Source: Apilactobacillus apisilvae
Lineage (GTDB): Bacteria > Bacillota > Bacilli > Lactobacillales > Lactobacillaceae
DNA length: 64,000 bases
Direction of reading: 5' to 3'
NCBI RefSeq assembly: GCF_023380225.1
Contig: NZ_CP093362.1
Location: 992,001 to 1,056,000 of the forward strand
The position numbers and the translations under genes are program-made. The notes beneath the pieces are model-generated. The model did no database searches and had not been told where the DNA came from. It worked only from the letters and a program-made list of their open reading frames with translations. Numbering within the stretch: the stretch's first letter is position 1; every line of letters starts with the position of its first letter. Of this stretch, positions 24,249 to 33,285 are shown piece by piece.

Positions 24249-25659
24249 TGAAGTGAACCCCTAAAGTGAAACAACACTTTAGGGGTTTTTGTATGACAAA
24301 ATTTAGTTTTGAGTTAAAGAAAAAAATAGTTAAAGAATATTTTTCAGCAGGAATTGGTTCTACTAGTCTTGCTAAAAAATATAATATTAAAAGCAGAACA
24401 ACTATTTTAAATTGGATTCATATGTATAATGCCTTCGGCATTAAAGGATTAATTGTCAGGCACCCAATCAAAGTATATTCTGGATATTATAAACGAAAAG
24501 TGCTGCATTGGATGCACACTAACCACAGTTCGTATCCAGAAACAGCACTTTTCTTCAACATATCAGCCCCAAGTACCATCTTTGCTTGGGAGCGAAGATT
24601 GGAGACTAAAGGCCTAACTGGATTATACACTAATCGTGGCCCTAAAAAAATGAAATCAAATAAAACTAAAATTAAATCACCTAACAAGTCATTAAGAGAA
24701 AAAGTTAATTATTATCTAATCAATTATCGTTATGAACAAATAAAACAAGAATGTGGATCTACTATGGATCACATAAAGAAATTGATTACTTTCTTTAAAA
24801 GATTTTCTATATCATTCATTTTAAAAAGTATCGGTATAAGTAGAAGTTATTATTATCGACATTTCAAAGAAGATGATAAAGATGATAACTTAAAAAAGAT
24901 GATCACTAAAATAAAGCATTTTAATCCTAATTATGGGTATCGCCGTTTAACCTTAGCTTTAAGAAATAACAACGTAGTTGTTAATCATAAAAAAGTATTA
25001 AGGATAATGAAAACATTAAATTTAACGACCAATCAATATAACAAAAAAAGAAGAAAATATAATTCTTATATTGGACAAGTTGGACATATAGCCAAAAATA
25101 GGATTCATAGAAAATTTAAAACTGATCGTCCTTATCAAAAATTAACAACTGACGTCAGTGAATTTAGATATGGTAATCAAGATATAAATCACAGGGTTTA
25201 TTTATCACCAATTATGGATCTATTTTCTGATGAAATATTAAATTTTTCCATTAGCGAACATCCAAATGTCGACTTTACTATTAAGCCAATGAAAGAATTG
25301 ATTAAAAAATTACCAAAATTAAGCTATAGAACCACCGTCCATAGTGATCAAGGCTTTCAGTATCAAAATAATAAATGGCAAAAATTATTAAAGAATAATC
25401 ACATCTTTCAATCCATGTCCCGTAAAGGGACATGTCTAGATAATGCACAAATGGAATCATTCTTTCATATCATGAAAATAGAAATTATGAGTAATCATTA
25501 TGAAACAAAGTCTTCATTAATTAAAGCGATGAAAAAATGGATTAAATATTATAATAATTATAGAATTAAAACAAAACTAGGAGGTAAAGCTCCGAAAGAA
25601 TATCGGAAACTTTACCTCCTAGAAAATAAATAGTTGTTTCGATTTAAGGGTTCACATCA
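24249..25659 (+). mobile_element. IS3-family (IS150-like) element with fused transposase, inserted in a terminator
   Basis: The ends read TGAAGTGAACCCCTAAA (left) and, inverted, TGATGTGAACCCTTAAA (right). The 4-bp target duplication AGAC is at 24245-24248 and 25660-25663. It encodes one long transposase. A related but distinct element has left fragments at 50371-50752 and around 50 kb. Confidence 0.92.
24293..25633 (+). CDS. IS3/IS150-family transposase, single fused frame
   Basis: 446 residues. An N-terminal pair of HTH regions ('FSAGIGSTSLAKKYNIKSRTTILNWIHMY' and 'YPETALFFNISAPSTIFAWERRL') is joined in frame to a DDE integrase core: D in 'LTTDVSEFRYG', D in 'TVHSDQGFQYQ', E in 'DNAQMESFFHIMKIE'. 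Most IS3 relatives need a -1 frameshift between OrfA and OrfB; here both are in one frame. The ATG at 24293 with AGGGG seven bases upstream is preferred to a GTG at 24266. The frame looks intact. Confidence 0.9.
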   Translation: MTKFSFELKKKIVKEYFSAGIGSTSLAKKYNIKSRTTILNWIHMYNAFGIKGLIVRHPIKVYSGYYKRKVLHWMHTNHSSYPETALFFNISAPSTIFAWERRLETKGLTGLYTNRGPKKMKSNKTKIKSPNKSLREKVNYYLINYRYEQIKQECGSTMDHIKKLITFFKRFSISFILKSIGISRSYYYRHFKEDDKDDNLKKMITKIKHFNPNYGYRRLTLALRNNNVVVNHKKVLRIMKTLNLTTNQYNKKRRKYNSYIGQVGHIAKNRIHRKFKTDRPYQKLTTDVSEFRYGNQDINHRVYLSPIMDLFSDEILNFSISEHPNVDFTIKPMKELIKKLPKLSYRTTVHSDQGFQYQNNKWQKLLKNNHIFQSMSRKGTCLDNAQMESFFHIMKIEIMSNHYETKSSLIKAMKKWIKYYNNYRIKTKLGGKAPKEYRKLYLLENK

Positions 25660-25891
25660 AGACAGGCTTTTTTATTTTTTCAAAACTTCCGAGTCTTTAT
25701 ATTAGACTTATTTTTACATCGTAGTATATTAAATCGTGCAAGATATTTTGTATATAAAAACAACGTTGTCCTTGCATTTTAAGTTGCTATCACAACAGAT
25801 ATGAAAATTATATATCTAGTCATACATAGTCTTTGTATTTCAGCATATCTAATTCCCTCATTTTCTCAGCATTCAAGGAAGAAGGATTTTT

Positions 25892-26698
25892 ATGTTTAAA
25901 CACACTCGTAAATTACAATACAATGCTAAACCAGATCGTCCAGATCCAGTCATGGGTCGCCGTTTACAAGAATCACTAGGTGGCCAATGGGGTGAAGTAA
26001 CAGGAATGATGTCATACTTATCACAAGGTTGGTCATCAACTGGTGATGAAAAATATAAAGATCTACTATTAGATACAGGAACTGAAGAAATCGCTCACGT
26101 TGAAATGATTTCTACTATGATTGCTTATCTTTTAGAAGATGCTCCATTAAATCCTAGCGATGAAGAGCTAAAGAAAGACCCTTCATTAGCTGCAAAATAC
26201 ACTGGTATGGATCCAGAACATTCAATCGTTCATGGAATGACTGCTAGTCTTAATAATCCTAATGGTGGAGCATGGAATGCTGGCTACACAACATCAAGCG
26301 GTAACTTAGTAGCTGATATGCGCTTTAATGTTGTACGTGAATCAGAAGCTCGTTTACAAGTAAGTCGCTTATACTACATGACTGAAGATGAAGGAGTTCG
26401 TGACATGTTGAAGTTCCTACTAGCTCGTGAAACTCAACATCAACTACAATTCATGAAGGCTCAAGAAGAATTAGAAGAAAAATATGGTGTAATTGTTCCT
26501 GGTGATATGAAGGACATTGAACACGATGAATTTGCACATGTTCTAATGAACTTCTCAGATGGTGAAGGTTCACGTGCATTTGAAGGTCAAGTAGCTAAAG
26601 ATGGTGAAAAGTTCACTTACCAAGAAAATCCAGAAGCAATGGGTGGTATTCCAAAAACTAAGCCTGCTGACAAACGCCTTCATAACGACCAAGGTTAA
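25892..26698 (+). CDS. Manganese catalase (non-haem)
   Basis: A 268-residue dimanganese catalase that splits hydrogen peroxide without haem, suiting a haem-poor lactic acid bacterium. Metal ligands by family pattern: E35 (GGQWGEVTG), E66 and H69 (TEEIAHVEM), the E150-x-E152 region (VVRESEARL) and H183 (ARETQHQLQF). It is the same length as the L. plantarum enzyme. GGAAGAAGG precedes the ATG, and a terminator follows at 26741. Its manganese demand fits mntH at 1.6 kb. It lies immediately right of the IS-disrupted terminator, so loss of that terminator could let upstream transcription reach it. Confidence 0.95.
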   Translation: MFKHTRKLQYNAKPDRPDPVMGRRLQESLGGQWGEVTGMMSYLSQGWSSTGDEKYKDLLLDTGTEEIAHVEMISTMIAYLLEDAPLNPSDEELKKDPSLAAKYTGMDPEHSIVHGMTASLNNPNGGAWNAGYTTSSGNLVADMRFNVVRESEARLQVSRLYYMTEDEGVRDMLKFLLARETQHQLQFMKAQEELEEKYGVIVPGDMKDIEHDEFAHVLMNFSDGEGSRAFEGQVAKDGEKFTYQENPEAMGGIPKTKPADKRLHNDQG

Positions 26699-26740
26699 AC
26701 ACAAACAATAATAAGCAAATCCAATATATTTTTAATAACA

Positions 26741-26780
26741 AAAACTCCTCAATAGATTTTAGCCTATTGGGGAGTTTTTT
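26741..26780. terminator. Bidirectional terminator after manganese catalase
   Basis: AAAAACTCC-CAATAG and CTATTG-GGGAGTTTTTT pair; the convergent YbhB gene ends at 26780. Confidence 0.85.
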
Positions 26781-27289
26781 TACGCTTTCACTGGAATATT
26801 AATCGTAGTTTGATCTAAAATATGATCTTTCATTGCATATATCATTTCATTATACCAAAAGCCATCACTCAAAGATAAATTATCATCTAGTGCATAAATG
26901 GTTAAAGTATAGTTATGAACGCCAGATGGTGGTGCTGGACCAACATAACCACGACTCATTGGATCTTCCTTCAATCCTAGGTATTTACCAGCTAAAGAAT
27001 TATTACCACGGGTCCATTTAAAAGGATTTTCTTTAGCCGCATTAGCCGGAATAACATTATTTTTAGGATCAATATTGGCAACTAACCAGTGAATCCATTC
27101 AAATCCAGCTACCGGTACAGAATCCAAATCCGTCAGTGATAATGATAAAGATTTAGTCCCTTCTGGAATGTCAGAAATATCAATTGGAAATGAGACGTAT
27201 GGAAAGCCATTTTCTTTATATTCATTACTTGTATGTTTGTCGTATTTATTTTCTAAATATCCATCAATTATTGGTACATTAATTTTCAA
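26780..27289 (-). CDS. YbhB/YbcL-type phosphatidylethanolamine-binding (PEBP) family protein
   Basis: 169 residues, the usual size of bacterial PEBP proteins. 'SLSLSLTDLDSVPVAGFEWIHWLVANI' contains the conserved D-x-D and HW pocket, and 'GYVGPAPPSGVHNYTLTIYALD' is the second signature. It has no signal peptide. The biochemical role of bacterial members is unclear. The frame opens at TTG (27287-27289); GGAAGGG lies 10 bases upstream and an in-frame TGA separates them from anything earlier. Confidence 0.88.
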   Translation of the reverse strand: MKINVPIIDGYLENKYDKHTSNEYKENGFPYVSFPIDISDIPEGTKSLSLSLTDLDSVPVAGFEWIHWLVANIDPKNNVIPANAAKENPFKWTRGNNSLAGKYLGLKEDPMSRGYVGPAPPSGVHNYTLTIYALDDNLSLSDGFWYNEMIYAMKDHILDQTTINIPVKA

Positions 27290-27365
27290 TTCAATTCATC
27301 CCTTCCGCAACTTAGAATATTTTAAAATAATCAAATAAGATGGTCAATTACATTGATTAACAAAT

Positions 27366-27396
27366 AAAAAGTTCTCTATATGATATAGAGAACTTT
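27366..27396 (-). terminator. Terminator of ADP-ribosyltransferase gene
   Basis: AAAGTTCTCTATA and TATAGAGAACTTT pair; the minus strand continues with TTTTTA. Confidence 0.85.
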
Positions 27397-27401
27397 AAAT
27401 A

Positions 27402-28385
27402 TTAATCCACTAAATTCATTGTCACTAATTTGTAGTTGAATTTTTCATTAGTTTTACTACTATTCTTAACCTTGTCAGAATTCTTTTGTTGATATGAGTT
27501 ATATTTAACATTTGCATTCACAGTCTGGATTCTTGTGATTACCATTTTTTTGCCTGAGTTTAATAAATATTCTTTTTCATTCTTACTCTTAGAAATAGAG
27601 TTGATGTATGCTCCATGGTATCCAGCTGGAACATTTAATTTAATAAGGATGTTATTATTTGCATTCTTTTCACTACTGTTTAAAAACTTCACAGCTGCAC
27701 TTTGATCAACACTAGTTGATTGAAATGCTGCATCAGAATAAACCGATCCAACTTGATTTTTTTGACCGTTTAATCCTTTAGAATAACCAACACCGTTTAA
27801 GCCACGGTAGACAGTCATTGGTTTTTTCAAATTAAACTTCTTTAAAGCAGCTTGAATATTTTTCACTTCAGCTTTGGTCTTGGTAATTTTTTTAGATTTT
27901 CCTGTACGTAGATAAGTATTATCGTTGTTATATCCAGAAAGACTGTAGTCACCAACAGCTTTATATTGGGTCTTACTTAATCCTTTTGACCACTTAGCTC
28001 CTTCAGCATATAAATTATCATAATCTTTCTTACTATAATAATAGCTCTTATTTGGATAAGAAACACTATTAATATTATTAACTTCTAAAGTTGCAGAATT
28101 ACCAGGAATAGTTACTAATCTGTTATTGCCATCTTTAATCGTCATAACAGTTCCCTTTTTAATCGTAACTTGATTGGAACTATTCTGTTCATTAACAGTT
28201 AAATCTTGGTTAGCTACTCTTTGAGTAACCGGCGCATCAGAAGTATTAAAATTTGATTCCTTATTAGTCACAGTAGATACATAATTTGTATTATTTTTTT
28301 GTTTGGCATTAGCAACTTGTCCAGATGTAATTGTAAAACCAATTGCTAAAGTCGACAAAAGTGTAATTAAACTTGCACGTTTCAT
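27402..28385 (-). CDS. Secreted ADP-ribosyltransferase (ADPrib_exo_Tox family)
   Basis: 327 residues. The signal peptide is 1-27 (...GQVANA). A ~100-residue N-terminal region of unknown fold is followed by a catalytic domain with all three landmarks of R-S-E class toxins: R194 in 'TVYRGLNG', S223-T224-S225 in 'DAAFQSTSVDQ', and the E270-x-E272 pair in 'SKNEKEYLLNSGKKM'. This class moves ADP-ribose from NAD+ to a protein; an E-x-E pair usually marks arginine as target. No translocation partner is next to it. GGGGGAAAATT precedes the ATG and its own terminator follows. The target cell (host, phage or rival bacterium) is unknown. Confidence 0.83.
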   Translation of the reverse strand: MKRASLITLLSTLAIGFTITSGQVANAKQKNNTNYVSTVTNKESNFNTSDAPVTQRVANQDLTVNEQNSSNQVTIKKGTVMTIKDGNNRLVTIPGNSATLEVNNINSVSYPNKSYYYSKKDYDNLYAEGAKWSKGLSKTQYKAVGDYSLSGYNNDNTYLRTGKSKKITKTKAEVKNIQAALKKFNLKKPMTVYRGLNGVGYSKGLNGQKNQVGSVYSDAAFQSTSVDQSAAVKFLNSSEKNANNNILIKLNVPAGYHGAYINSISKSKNEKEYLLNSGKKMVITRIQTVNANVKYNSYQQKNSDKVKNSSKTNEKFNYKLVTMNLVD

Positions 28386-28466
28386 AATTTTCCCCCATTA
28401 GTAAATACATATTAAATAGATTATATCTTTTATAATCAAAAATTAAACTATTTTGCTCAAAAATAA

Positions 28467-28506
28467 ATAAAGCATTGAGATAATTCAAATCCCAATGCTT
28501 TATTTT
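28467..28506 (-). terminator. Terminator of the 160-residue unknown gene
   Basis: AAAGCATTG-GAT and ATC-CAATGCTTT pair, with T-rich sequence on the minus side. Confidence 0.8.
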
Positions 28507-28989
28507 TTATAGATTTTTATTATTGATTCTGTATTCCAAATATTCATCGAACTCTGGACGGTCTTCCAATTTATCAAAGTTCTTGTAAATGAACTTATCC
28601 ATAGCATGGCCCATACCTTCTAATTCTGGAGCAGAAAAACTTTCATCTAGTTCATCTTGAATTTCTTGTAAATGTTCGTTGTAGCCATCTAAAAATTCTT
28701 TAAGTAAACTAATTTTGTCTTCTGATGCATTTTGTTCAGTTAAATCATCGATTTTAACTTTAATTAATTTTTGTAACTTGTAATAATGATTAAAACGTTT
28801 TGCATAAGTTTGTAGCTCTCTTAAGTTAGCAACAAAAGTATAACGTTCATCGAATTGACCATCTAAGGCAATTCTTGAAAAACGATTGATCATTCTTACC
28901 ATTGGATCATATTTAGGATCTAATTTGCTGAAAGTAATTTGTCTTTCTGGTAATTCAATTACCGGTAATTTACGTTGTTCATCTGGCAT
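28507..28989 (-). CDS. Conserved-looking cytoplasmic protein of unknown function
   Basis: 160 residues from ATG at 28987-28989, with AAAGGAAG ten bases upstream; a TTG 21 bp earlier overlaps that site and is rejected. The protein is hydrophilic and mostly helical, with a charged middle ('LQKLIKVKIDDLTEQNASEDKISLLKEFLDG') and an acidic C-terminal half with 'LEGMGHAMDKFIYKNF'. It has no membrane or signal segment. Ordinary codon use suggests a core gene rather than an acquired one. No family was recognised. Confidence 0.7.
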   Translation of the reverse strand: MPDEQRKLPVIELPERQITFSKLDPKYDPMVRMINRFSRIALDGQFDERYTFVANLRELQTYAKRFNHYYKLQKLIKVKIDDLTEQNASEDKISLLKEFLDGYNEHLQEIQDELDESFSAPELEGMGHAMDKFIYKNFDKLEDRPEFDEYLEYRINNKNL

Positions 28990-29107
28990 AATTAAAAATC
29001 TTCCTTTCAATTATATATTGTTTAATATATTTGATAGTTCTGTTACTAACATTAATTCATAGTTATCTATTAGTCAATTAAAAGATTATCACATTAAGTA
29101 AATCAAC

Positions 29108-30400
29108 CTAACTTATTATCTTAGACGACTTAAACATTCTCAATAATGATGGTAATAGTATCATGAAATAAACAAGTAGGATTAAACCACTAATAACAAA
29201 AATCATCGAAGTATTAGACACTATCTTAAACATTATAGAGAAAAATAAAGCACCAAGCGGCATCGTAGACATGTTCAAAGCTATAATCAAAGACATTACT
29301 CGCCCTAAAAAGTCATTTTCAACGTTTTTTTGAATAAGAACTTGAGTTGTAATATTAAGAATAGCAAGTAAAAACATCAAGGCAATCATAATAACACCTA
29401 CAAAAATAGAAACAGTTATTGGTGTATGGAAAAATGCAATCCCACTAATACTAATTAACATAAAGATTCCCAATAATGTCGGTAAAATAAATTTAATCAT
29501 ATAGCCAGCTTTTTTAGGCATAATGCTCATAGTTAATCCGCCGAGTAACATACCAACAGAAGCTGCTGATTCATAAACACTAACTGGTCCATTTCCTAAG
29601 TGCATTTGAATTTTAGTAATGTATGGAACCCCGATGGTTATCGATGTAAAACAAAAGTTAAAAACAGCACCAATCATAATAATATATCTAACAAATTTAA
29701 ATCCTTTAATGTAGTTAAAGCCTTCTTTAAATTTATCGAGCGATGACTGCTTAGAATTTTCACTTGATACTTGCTTAATTTTATAAAATTTCATTGAAGA
29801 GGTAATTAATAATGAAAAAATGCTAGAAATGATCTCAATTAAAATAAATAAATCAAAACCAATTATTGAATATAAAGCTACTCCTAACATCGGAGCAAAG
29901 ATTGATGAAATTGAACTAGCAATCTGCGTTAAAGAACTTAATTTTTCAATTTTTTCATCATTAACCAACTCATGAACTGAAGCATCATATGCAGTACTAC
30001 TAAAATTAGTTGAAACGGAATTAATAGATAAAAAAATTATAACTGGAATAAGCTTACCGTTACCGTTAAACATGTTAATGGTAAAATAGAATATAGTCAT
30101 TGTGATGATTCTAATCATCATACTAGTCAAAATGATATTTTTGTGTCGATATGTATCTACAATATTTCCGATTGGGACCAAAAACAATAAACTCATAATG
30201 GGACCAATAATCATTCCAAGACCAGAACTAATTGGTGATTTAGTTTCAGATAATAGCATTAAACCCATTGCAAAAGAAAGCATCCCACCACTAAAAGATC
30301 CAATTATATTACTAGCAAAATCTTTTACAATTTGTAAATTAGAAGCATGATTAGAAATATTTATCTTTGTTTTGGCGATAGTTCCACCATTAGAGTCCAT
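29108..30400 (-). CDS. Major facilitator superfamily transporter (MFS_3, drug-exporter type)
   Basis: About 430 residues with twelve predicted membrane helices. 'LVPIGNIVDTYRHKNIIL' between TM2 and TM3 is the degenerate form of the MFS loop motif G-x-x-x-D-R-x-x-R. The general pattern is that of the macrolide/enterobactin exporter subgroup. It begins at ATG 30398-30400, 11 bases after AGGG; the GTG at 30410-30412 lies on top of the ribosome site. The substrate is not predictable. No regulator adjoins it. Confidence 0.82.
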   Translation of the reverse strand: MDSNGGTIAKTKINISNHASNLQIVKDFASNIIGSFSGGMLSFAMGLMLLSETKSPISSGLGMIIGPIMSLLFLVPIGNIVDTYRHKNIILTSMMIRIITMTIFYFTINMFNGNGKLIPVIIFLSINSVSTNFSSTAYDASVHELVNDEKIEKLSSLTQIASSISSIFAPMLGVALYSIIGFDLFILIEIISSIFSLLITSSMKFYKIKQVSSENSKQSSLDKFKEGFNYIKGFKFVRYIIMIGAVFNFCFTSITIGVPYITKIQMHLGNGPVSVYESAASVGMLLGGLTMSIMPKKAGYMIKFILPTLLGIFMLISISGIAFFHTPITVSIFVGVIMIALMFLLAILNITTQVLIQKNVENDFLGRVMSLIIALNMSTMPLGALFFSIMFKIVSNTSMIFVISGLILLVYFMILLPSLLRMFKSSKIIS

Positions 30401-30507
30401 AACATTGAACACCCTCTAGCTTTTATTAGTTAATGAAAAGTATAGTTTAGTTATATATAATGTCAATAGATTAAAATAAGATTAAAAAATAATGAGGATA
30501 ATATGTA

Positions 30508-30864
30508 ATGAGTTTTATATCCAATATTTTAACTATCCTAGTGGCCATTGAATTTTTATTTATCATGGTTATTCAAACTTTTCAAACCACTTCAGATAAT
30601 ACAAGCCGTGTATTTAACATTCCTAAAGATGTTTTAAAAAATAAATTTAATAAAACTTTAATGAAAAATCAAGGCATCTATAACGGATTAATTGGTATTT
30701 TATTACTATATAGAACTCTTTTCGCCAACCATCCTAAAGAAATTGTAATCCCAATCTTAATATATACAATAATTGTAGCGATTTATGGTGCTTTTACTAG
30801 TCAAAAAAGTATCATTATCAAACAGGGATTGTTACCAATTATTACTCTAATTGTTATTATATAA
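30508..30864 (+). CDS. DUF1304 family membrane protein
   Basis: 118 residues and four hydrophobic helices. 'MKNQGIYNGLIGILLLY' matches the conserved N-Q-G-x-Y-N-G motif of DUF1304. It is divergent from the MFS gene, with only ~100 bp between them. The family has no known function. A terminator follows. Confidence 0.8.
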   Translation: MSFISNILTILVAIEFLFIMVIQTFQTTSDNTSRVFNIPKDVLKNKFNKTLMKNQGIYNGLIGILLLYRTLFANHPKEIVIPILIYTIIVAIYGAFTSQKSIIIKQGLLPIITLIVII

Positions 30865-30865
30865 A

Positions 30866-30902
30866 TAATAGTCGAACCACAAAAAGTGATTCGACTATTT
30901 TT
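30866..30902. terminator. Terminator after DUF1304 gene
   Basis: AATAGTCGAA-CAC and GTG-TTCGACTATT pair around A5 and are followed by T-rich sequence. Confidence 0.82.
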
Positions 30903-30963
30903 AATTTCTGAATATAATCCAAGCAACAAATAGTGGTGCAAAAATAAACATTAAAAATTACAA

Positions 30964-31644
30964 TTATTGTATTGCCACAGCATAACGTTTGTAGTTATAA
31001 GCTTTTGCTAGTAATTTAGATTTAACCCAATACTTACCACGATTAGGATCTGAAATATGATAATAACCACGTTCATAACCATCCATCAATACAACATGAC
31101 TATTAACAATACCATTTCCCCATTTATAATGTTGATATTCTGGAGTCTCACTATAATGGCTAACAATATAAACAATTACAGGGTTACCTATTTTAATTTG
31201 ATGTTTTAAATCTTTCACAATTGAGCCAGTCATATCTTTAACATGATGATATAGATTGCCCCAACTAACCAATGCTTTCGGATATATTGACTGAAATTTA
31301 TTATCTTGATCCTTAATATATGGGGAACCAGCATAACCATTATTAGGATTATCACTTTTACTGTAAGGCATTTGTTTTAAAAAGGTTGATAAATTAGTTT
31401 TCGAAAGGATTCCTTTTTCATGAAAGCCTTCTAGTAAGCTAGCCGCTTCACATCCATTCCAAGCTTTTGAAGATTTTTGATTAATATATGGTGCATCCAA
31501 ATTAATAGCATGTGCATTTGCTTCAATTGGCCGATTAATATAAGTACCTGGAATTTTGTTATTGCTAATGTATAAATTGATGGAGAATATAATGACTAAG
31601 AATAAGCAACCAGTTAATATGAATTTCTTTTTATATTTTAACAA
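30964..31644 (-). CDS. Exported C39-type (papain-like) cysteine protease, paralogue 1
   Basis: 226 residues with one N-terminal membrane segment (8-27) and an external Peptidase_C39-like domain. 'LDAPYINQKSSKAWNGCEAASL' holds the nucleophile C65, 'VNSHVVLMDGYE' the catalytic H183, and 'ISDPNRGKYWV' D199. Members cleave or bind peptides at the cell surface, sometimes as bacteriocin or signal processors, but no ABC partner is fused or adjacent here. A similar gene lies 150 bp upstream on the same strand. The start is TTG, matching the paralogue's L-x-Y-K-K opening. Confidence 0.85.
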   Translation of the reverse strand: MLKYKKKFILTGCLFLVIIFSINLYISNNKIPGTYINRPIEANAHAINLDAPYINQKSSKAWNGCEAASLLEGFHEKGILSKTNLSTFLKQMPYSKSDNPNNGYAGSPYIKDQDNKFQSIYPKALVSWGNLYHHVKDMTGSIVKDLKHQIKIGNPVIVYIVSHYSETPEYQHYKWGNGIVNSHVVLMDGYERGYYHISDPNRGKYWVKSKLLAKAYNYKRYAVAIQ

Positions 31645-31757
31645 ACTACTAAACCACCCGTTTTATTTAATAATACATACATTTTAGCTTAACATATGGT
31701 TAATAGATATGATAAAAGATAGTCCTTAAGAAAAACGTAATATCTAAATTATTGGAT

Positions 31758-31793
31758 AAAAAAATGCCCTACAATTTTTGTAAGACATTTTTT
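31758..31793 (-). terminator. Terminator of C39 paralogue 2
   Basis: As minus-strand RNA, AUGUCUUACAA and UUGUAGGGCAU pair with G-U pairs and lead into U7. The two C39 genes are therefore separate transcripts. Confidence 0.7.
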
Positions 31794-31794
31794 A

Positions 31795-32481
31795 TTATTG
31801 AACTGCTACTGCATATTTTTTATAGTTATATGATTGTTCAAATGAACTAGCTTTAACCCAGTATTGTCCATGGTTAGGATCTGAAACATGATAATATCCG
31901 CGTTCATATCCATCTAATAATACAACATGACTGTTATCAATTTCAGTCCCAAAAGAATATTTTTTATATTGAGGTTTTTGATAACCACTTACAATATAAG
32001 TTAATACTGGATTACCAGCATCAATTTGTTTTTTCAAATCATTAATTGATGAACCAGTCATATCTTTTACTTTATGATACTGGTTACCCCATTTATCCAG
32101 TGCTTTAGGAAAAATAGATTCAAAATATTTTCCACTACTGGAATATGGAGAACCAGCAAATCCGTTGTTAGGATTGCCATCCTTAGAGATGGGCATTTGT
32201 TTTAAGAATTCTTTTAAGTCGGTATTTAATAAAACACCTTTAGAATGAAAAGCTTCTAGTAAACTAGCCGCTTCGCAGCCATCCCAAGCTTTAATTGCTT
32301 TTTGACTAATATATGGTGCATTTAACTCAACTGCGTTAGCATTTTTTTCAGCCGGCCTAATTGAATACGTTCCAGAAATTGGATCTTCATCATTCATAGA
32401 ACCAAATGTTGTATAACTTGCTCCAAAAATTGCCAAGGCTAAAAATCCAATGAATAATATTATTTTTTTATAATTAAGCAA
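31795..32481 (-). CDS. Exported C39-type (papain-like) cysteine protease, paralogue 2
   Basis: About 228 residues and a tandem relative of the gene at 30964. Nucleophile: 'AWDGCEAASLLEAFHSKG'; histidine: 'DNSHVVLLDGYERGYYH'; aspartate: 'VSDPNHGQYWV'. The single N-terminal membrane helix lies near residues 5-24. The TTG at 32479-32481 is the chosen start because AAGGTGG is eight bases upstream and the protein then opens like its paralogue; earlier GTG codons overlap the ribosome site. Catalytic residues are kept in both copies, so neither looks decayed. Confidence 0.84.
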   Translation of the reverse strand: MLNYKKIILFIGFLALAIFGASYTTFGSMNDEDPISGTYSIRPAEKNANAVELNAPYISQKAIKAWDGCEAASLLEAFHSKGVLLNTDLKEFLKQMPISKDGNPNNGFAGSPYSSSGKYFESIFPKALDKWGNQYHKVKDMTGSSINDLKKQIDAGNPVLTYIVSGYQKPQYKKYSFGTEIDNSHVVLLDGYERGYYHVSDPNHGQYWVKASSFEQSYNYKKYAVAVQ

Positions 32482-32493
32482 TGACAACACCAC

Positions 32494-32823
32494 CTTGAAT
32501 AGTTAATTAGACATAACATCTTAATGTTAATACTATTATCTTGAATTAATTCATAATTAATTCATTTGAAAACAAATATTAACATTAATGAAATGTTTAT
32601 TGACTATAAGTTTATGTTTAATTACTTAAAATAACCTTAATATAATAAAATAAGCAGTTATATTACTATATATTAAAAACCAAGACTGGTATAGTGTAAT
32701 TGAGCTGGGCAAGACTTTTAGGTTAAAATATCACTTTTCATTTACTTACAACACAATTTCGTACTATATAAACTTTTTAATTTTGACAATAAAATTATAT
32801 TAAAATATTTTGGAGGTAAACTT
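32494..32823. other. Gene-free AT-rich divergent promoter region
   Basis: 330 bp separating the leftward C39 gene from the rightward 130-residue gene. It contains AT-rich direct words (AATTAATTCAT twice around 32545-32565) and a TTGACA at 32783-32788, but no complete convincing promoter or RNA structure was found. Confidence 0.4.
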
Positions 32824-33216
32824 ATGTACAATATTCTTGATATAAATATAAATGGTAATATGTTAGCTTTACCAGCAGATGATAGATTAATAAAAATGGC
32901 AATACAAGGTAAGGATAACGAAAATTACAAAAATATATCTAATGATAATGGTGATACATTAAGTGCAGATAAGTCAACTGATGAATACATAAACGCTTTT
33001 ATTGAACTAAATCATTTCATAAAAACTTATCACAAATTCTTTATATATTCAAAATTATTTGAAGACGCTAAAAATTCAAATGATACAGAAAGTGCTGCTA
33101 AATTTAAAAAAATAGCGATTGATAATAAACCTGCCCTAGCAAAAGTTAATGATAAATATGTCAAAAACGATCTAGTATTAGACTTATTTAAACAGCAATC
33201 AGATAAACTAAAATAA
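32824..33216 (+). CDS. Unknown small acidic cytoplasmic protein
   Basis: 130 residues, hydrophilic, with no signal or membrane segment. The ribosome site is GGAGG seven bases upstream. The middle 'YINAFIELNHFIKTYHKFFIYSKLFEDAKNS' is helical, and the first 60 residues are Asn/Asp-rich. A hairpin terminator follows directly. No family was recognised. It begins a run of three small same-strand genes (to 34339), perhaps a local accessory group. Confidence 0.6.
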   Translation: MYNILDININGNMLALPADDRLIKMAIQGKDNENYKNISNDNGDTLSADKSTDEYINAFIELNHFIKTYHKFFIYSKLFEDAKNSNDTESAAKFKKIAIDNKPALAKVNDKYVKNDLVLDLFKQQSDKLK

Positions 33217-33247
33217 AAAAATGTATCAAAATTAAGATACATTTTTT
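33217..33247 (+). terminator. Terminator after the 130-residue gene
   Basis: AAATGTATC and GATACATTTTTT pair around AAAATTAA. Confidence 0.82.
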
Positions 33248-33285
33248 CTATGAATTATATACTATCATAAAAAGAGTGGATTAAC

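Noticed and set aside
30901..30951. 16-residue hydrophobic mini-frame (minus) just after the C39 gene
   Set aside because: Looks like a small membrane peptide but has no ribosome site; not reported as a gene.
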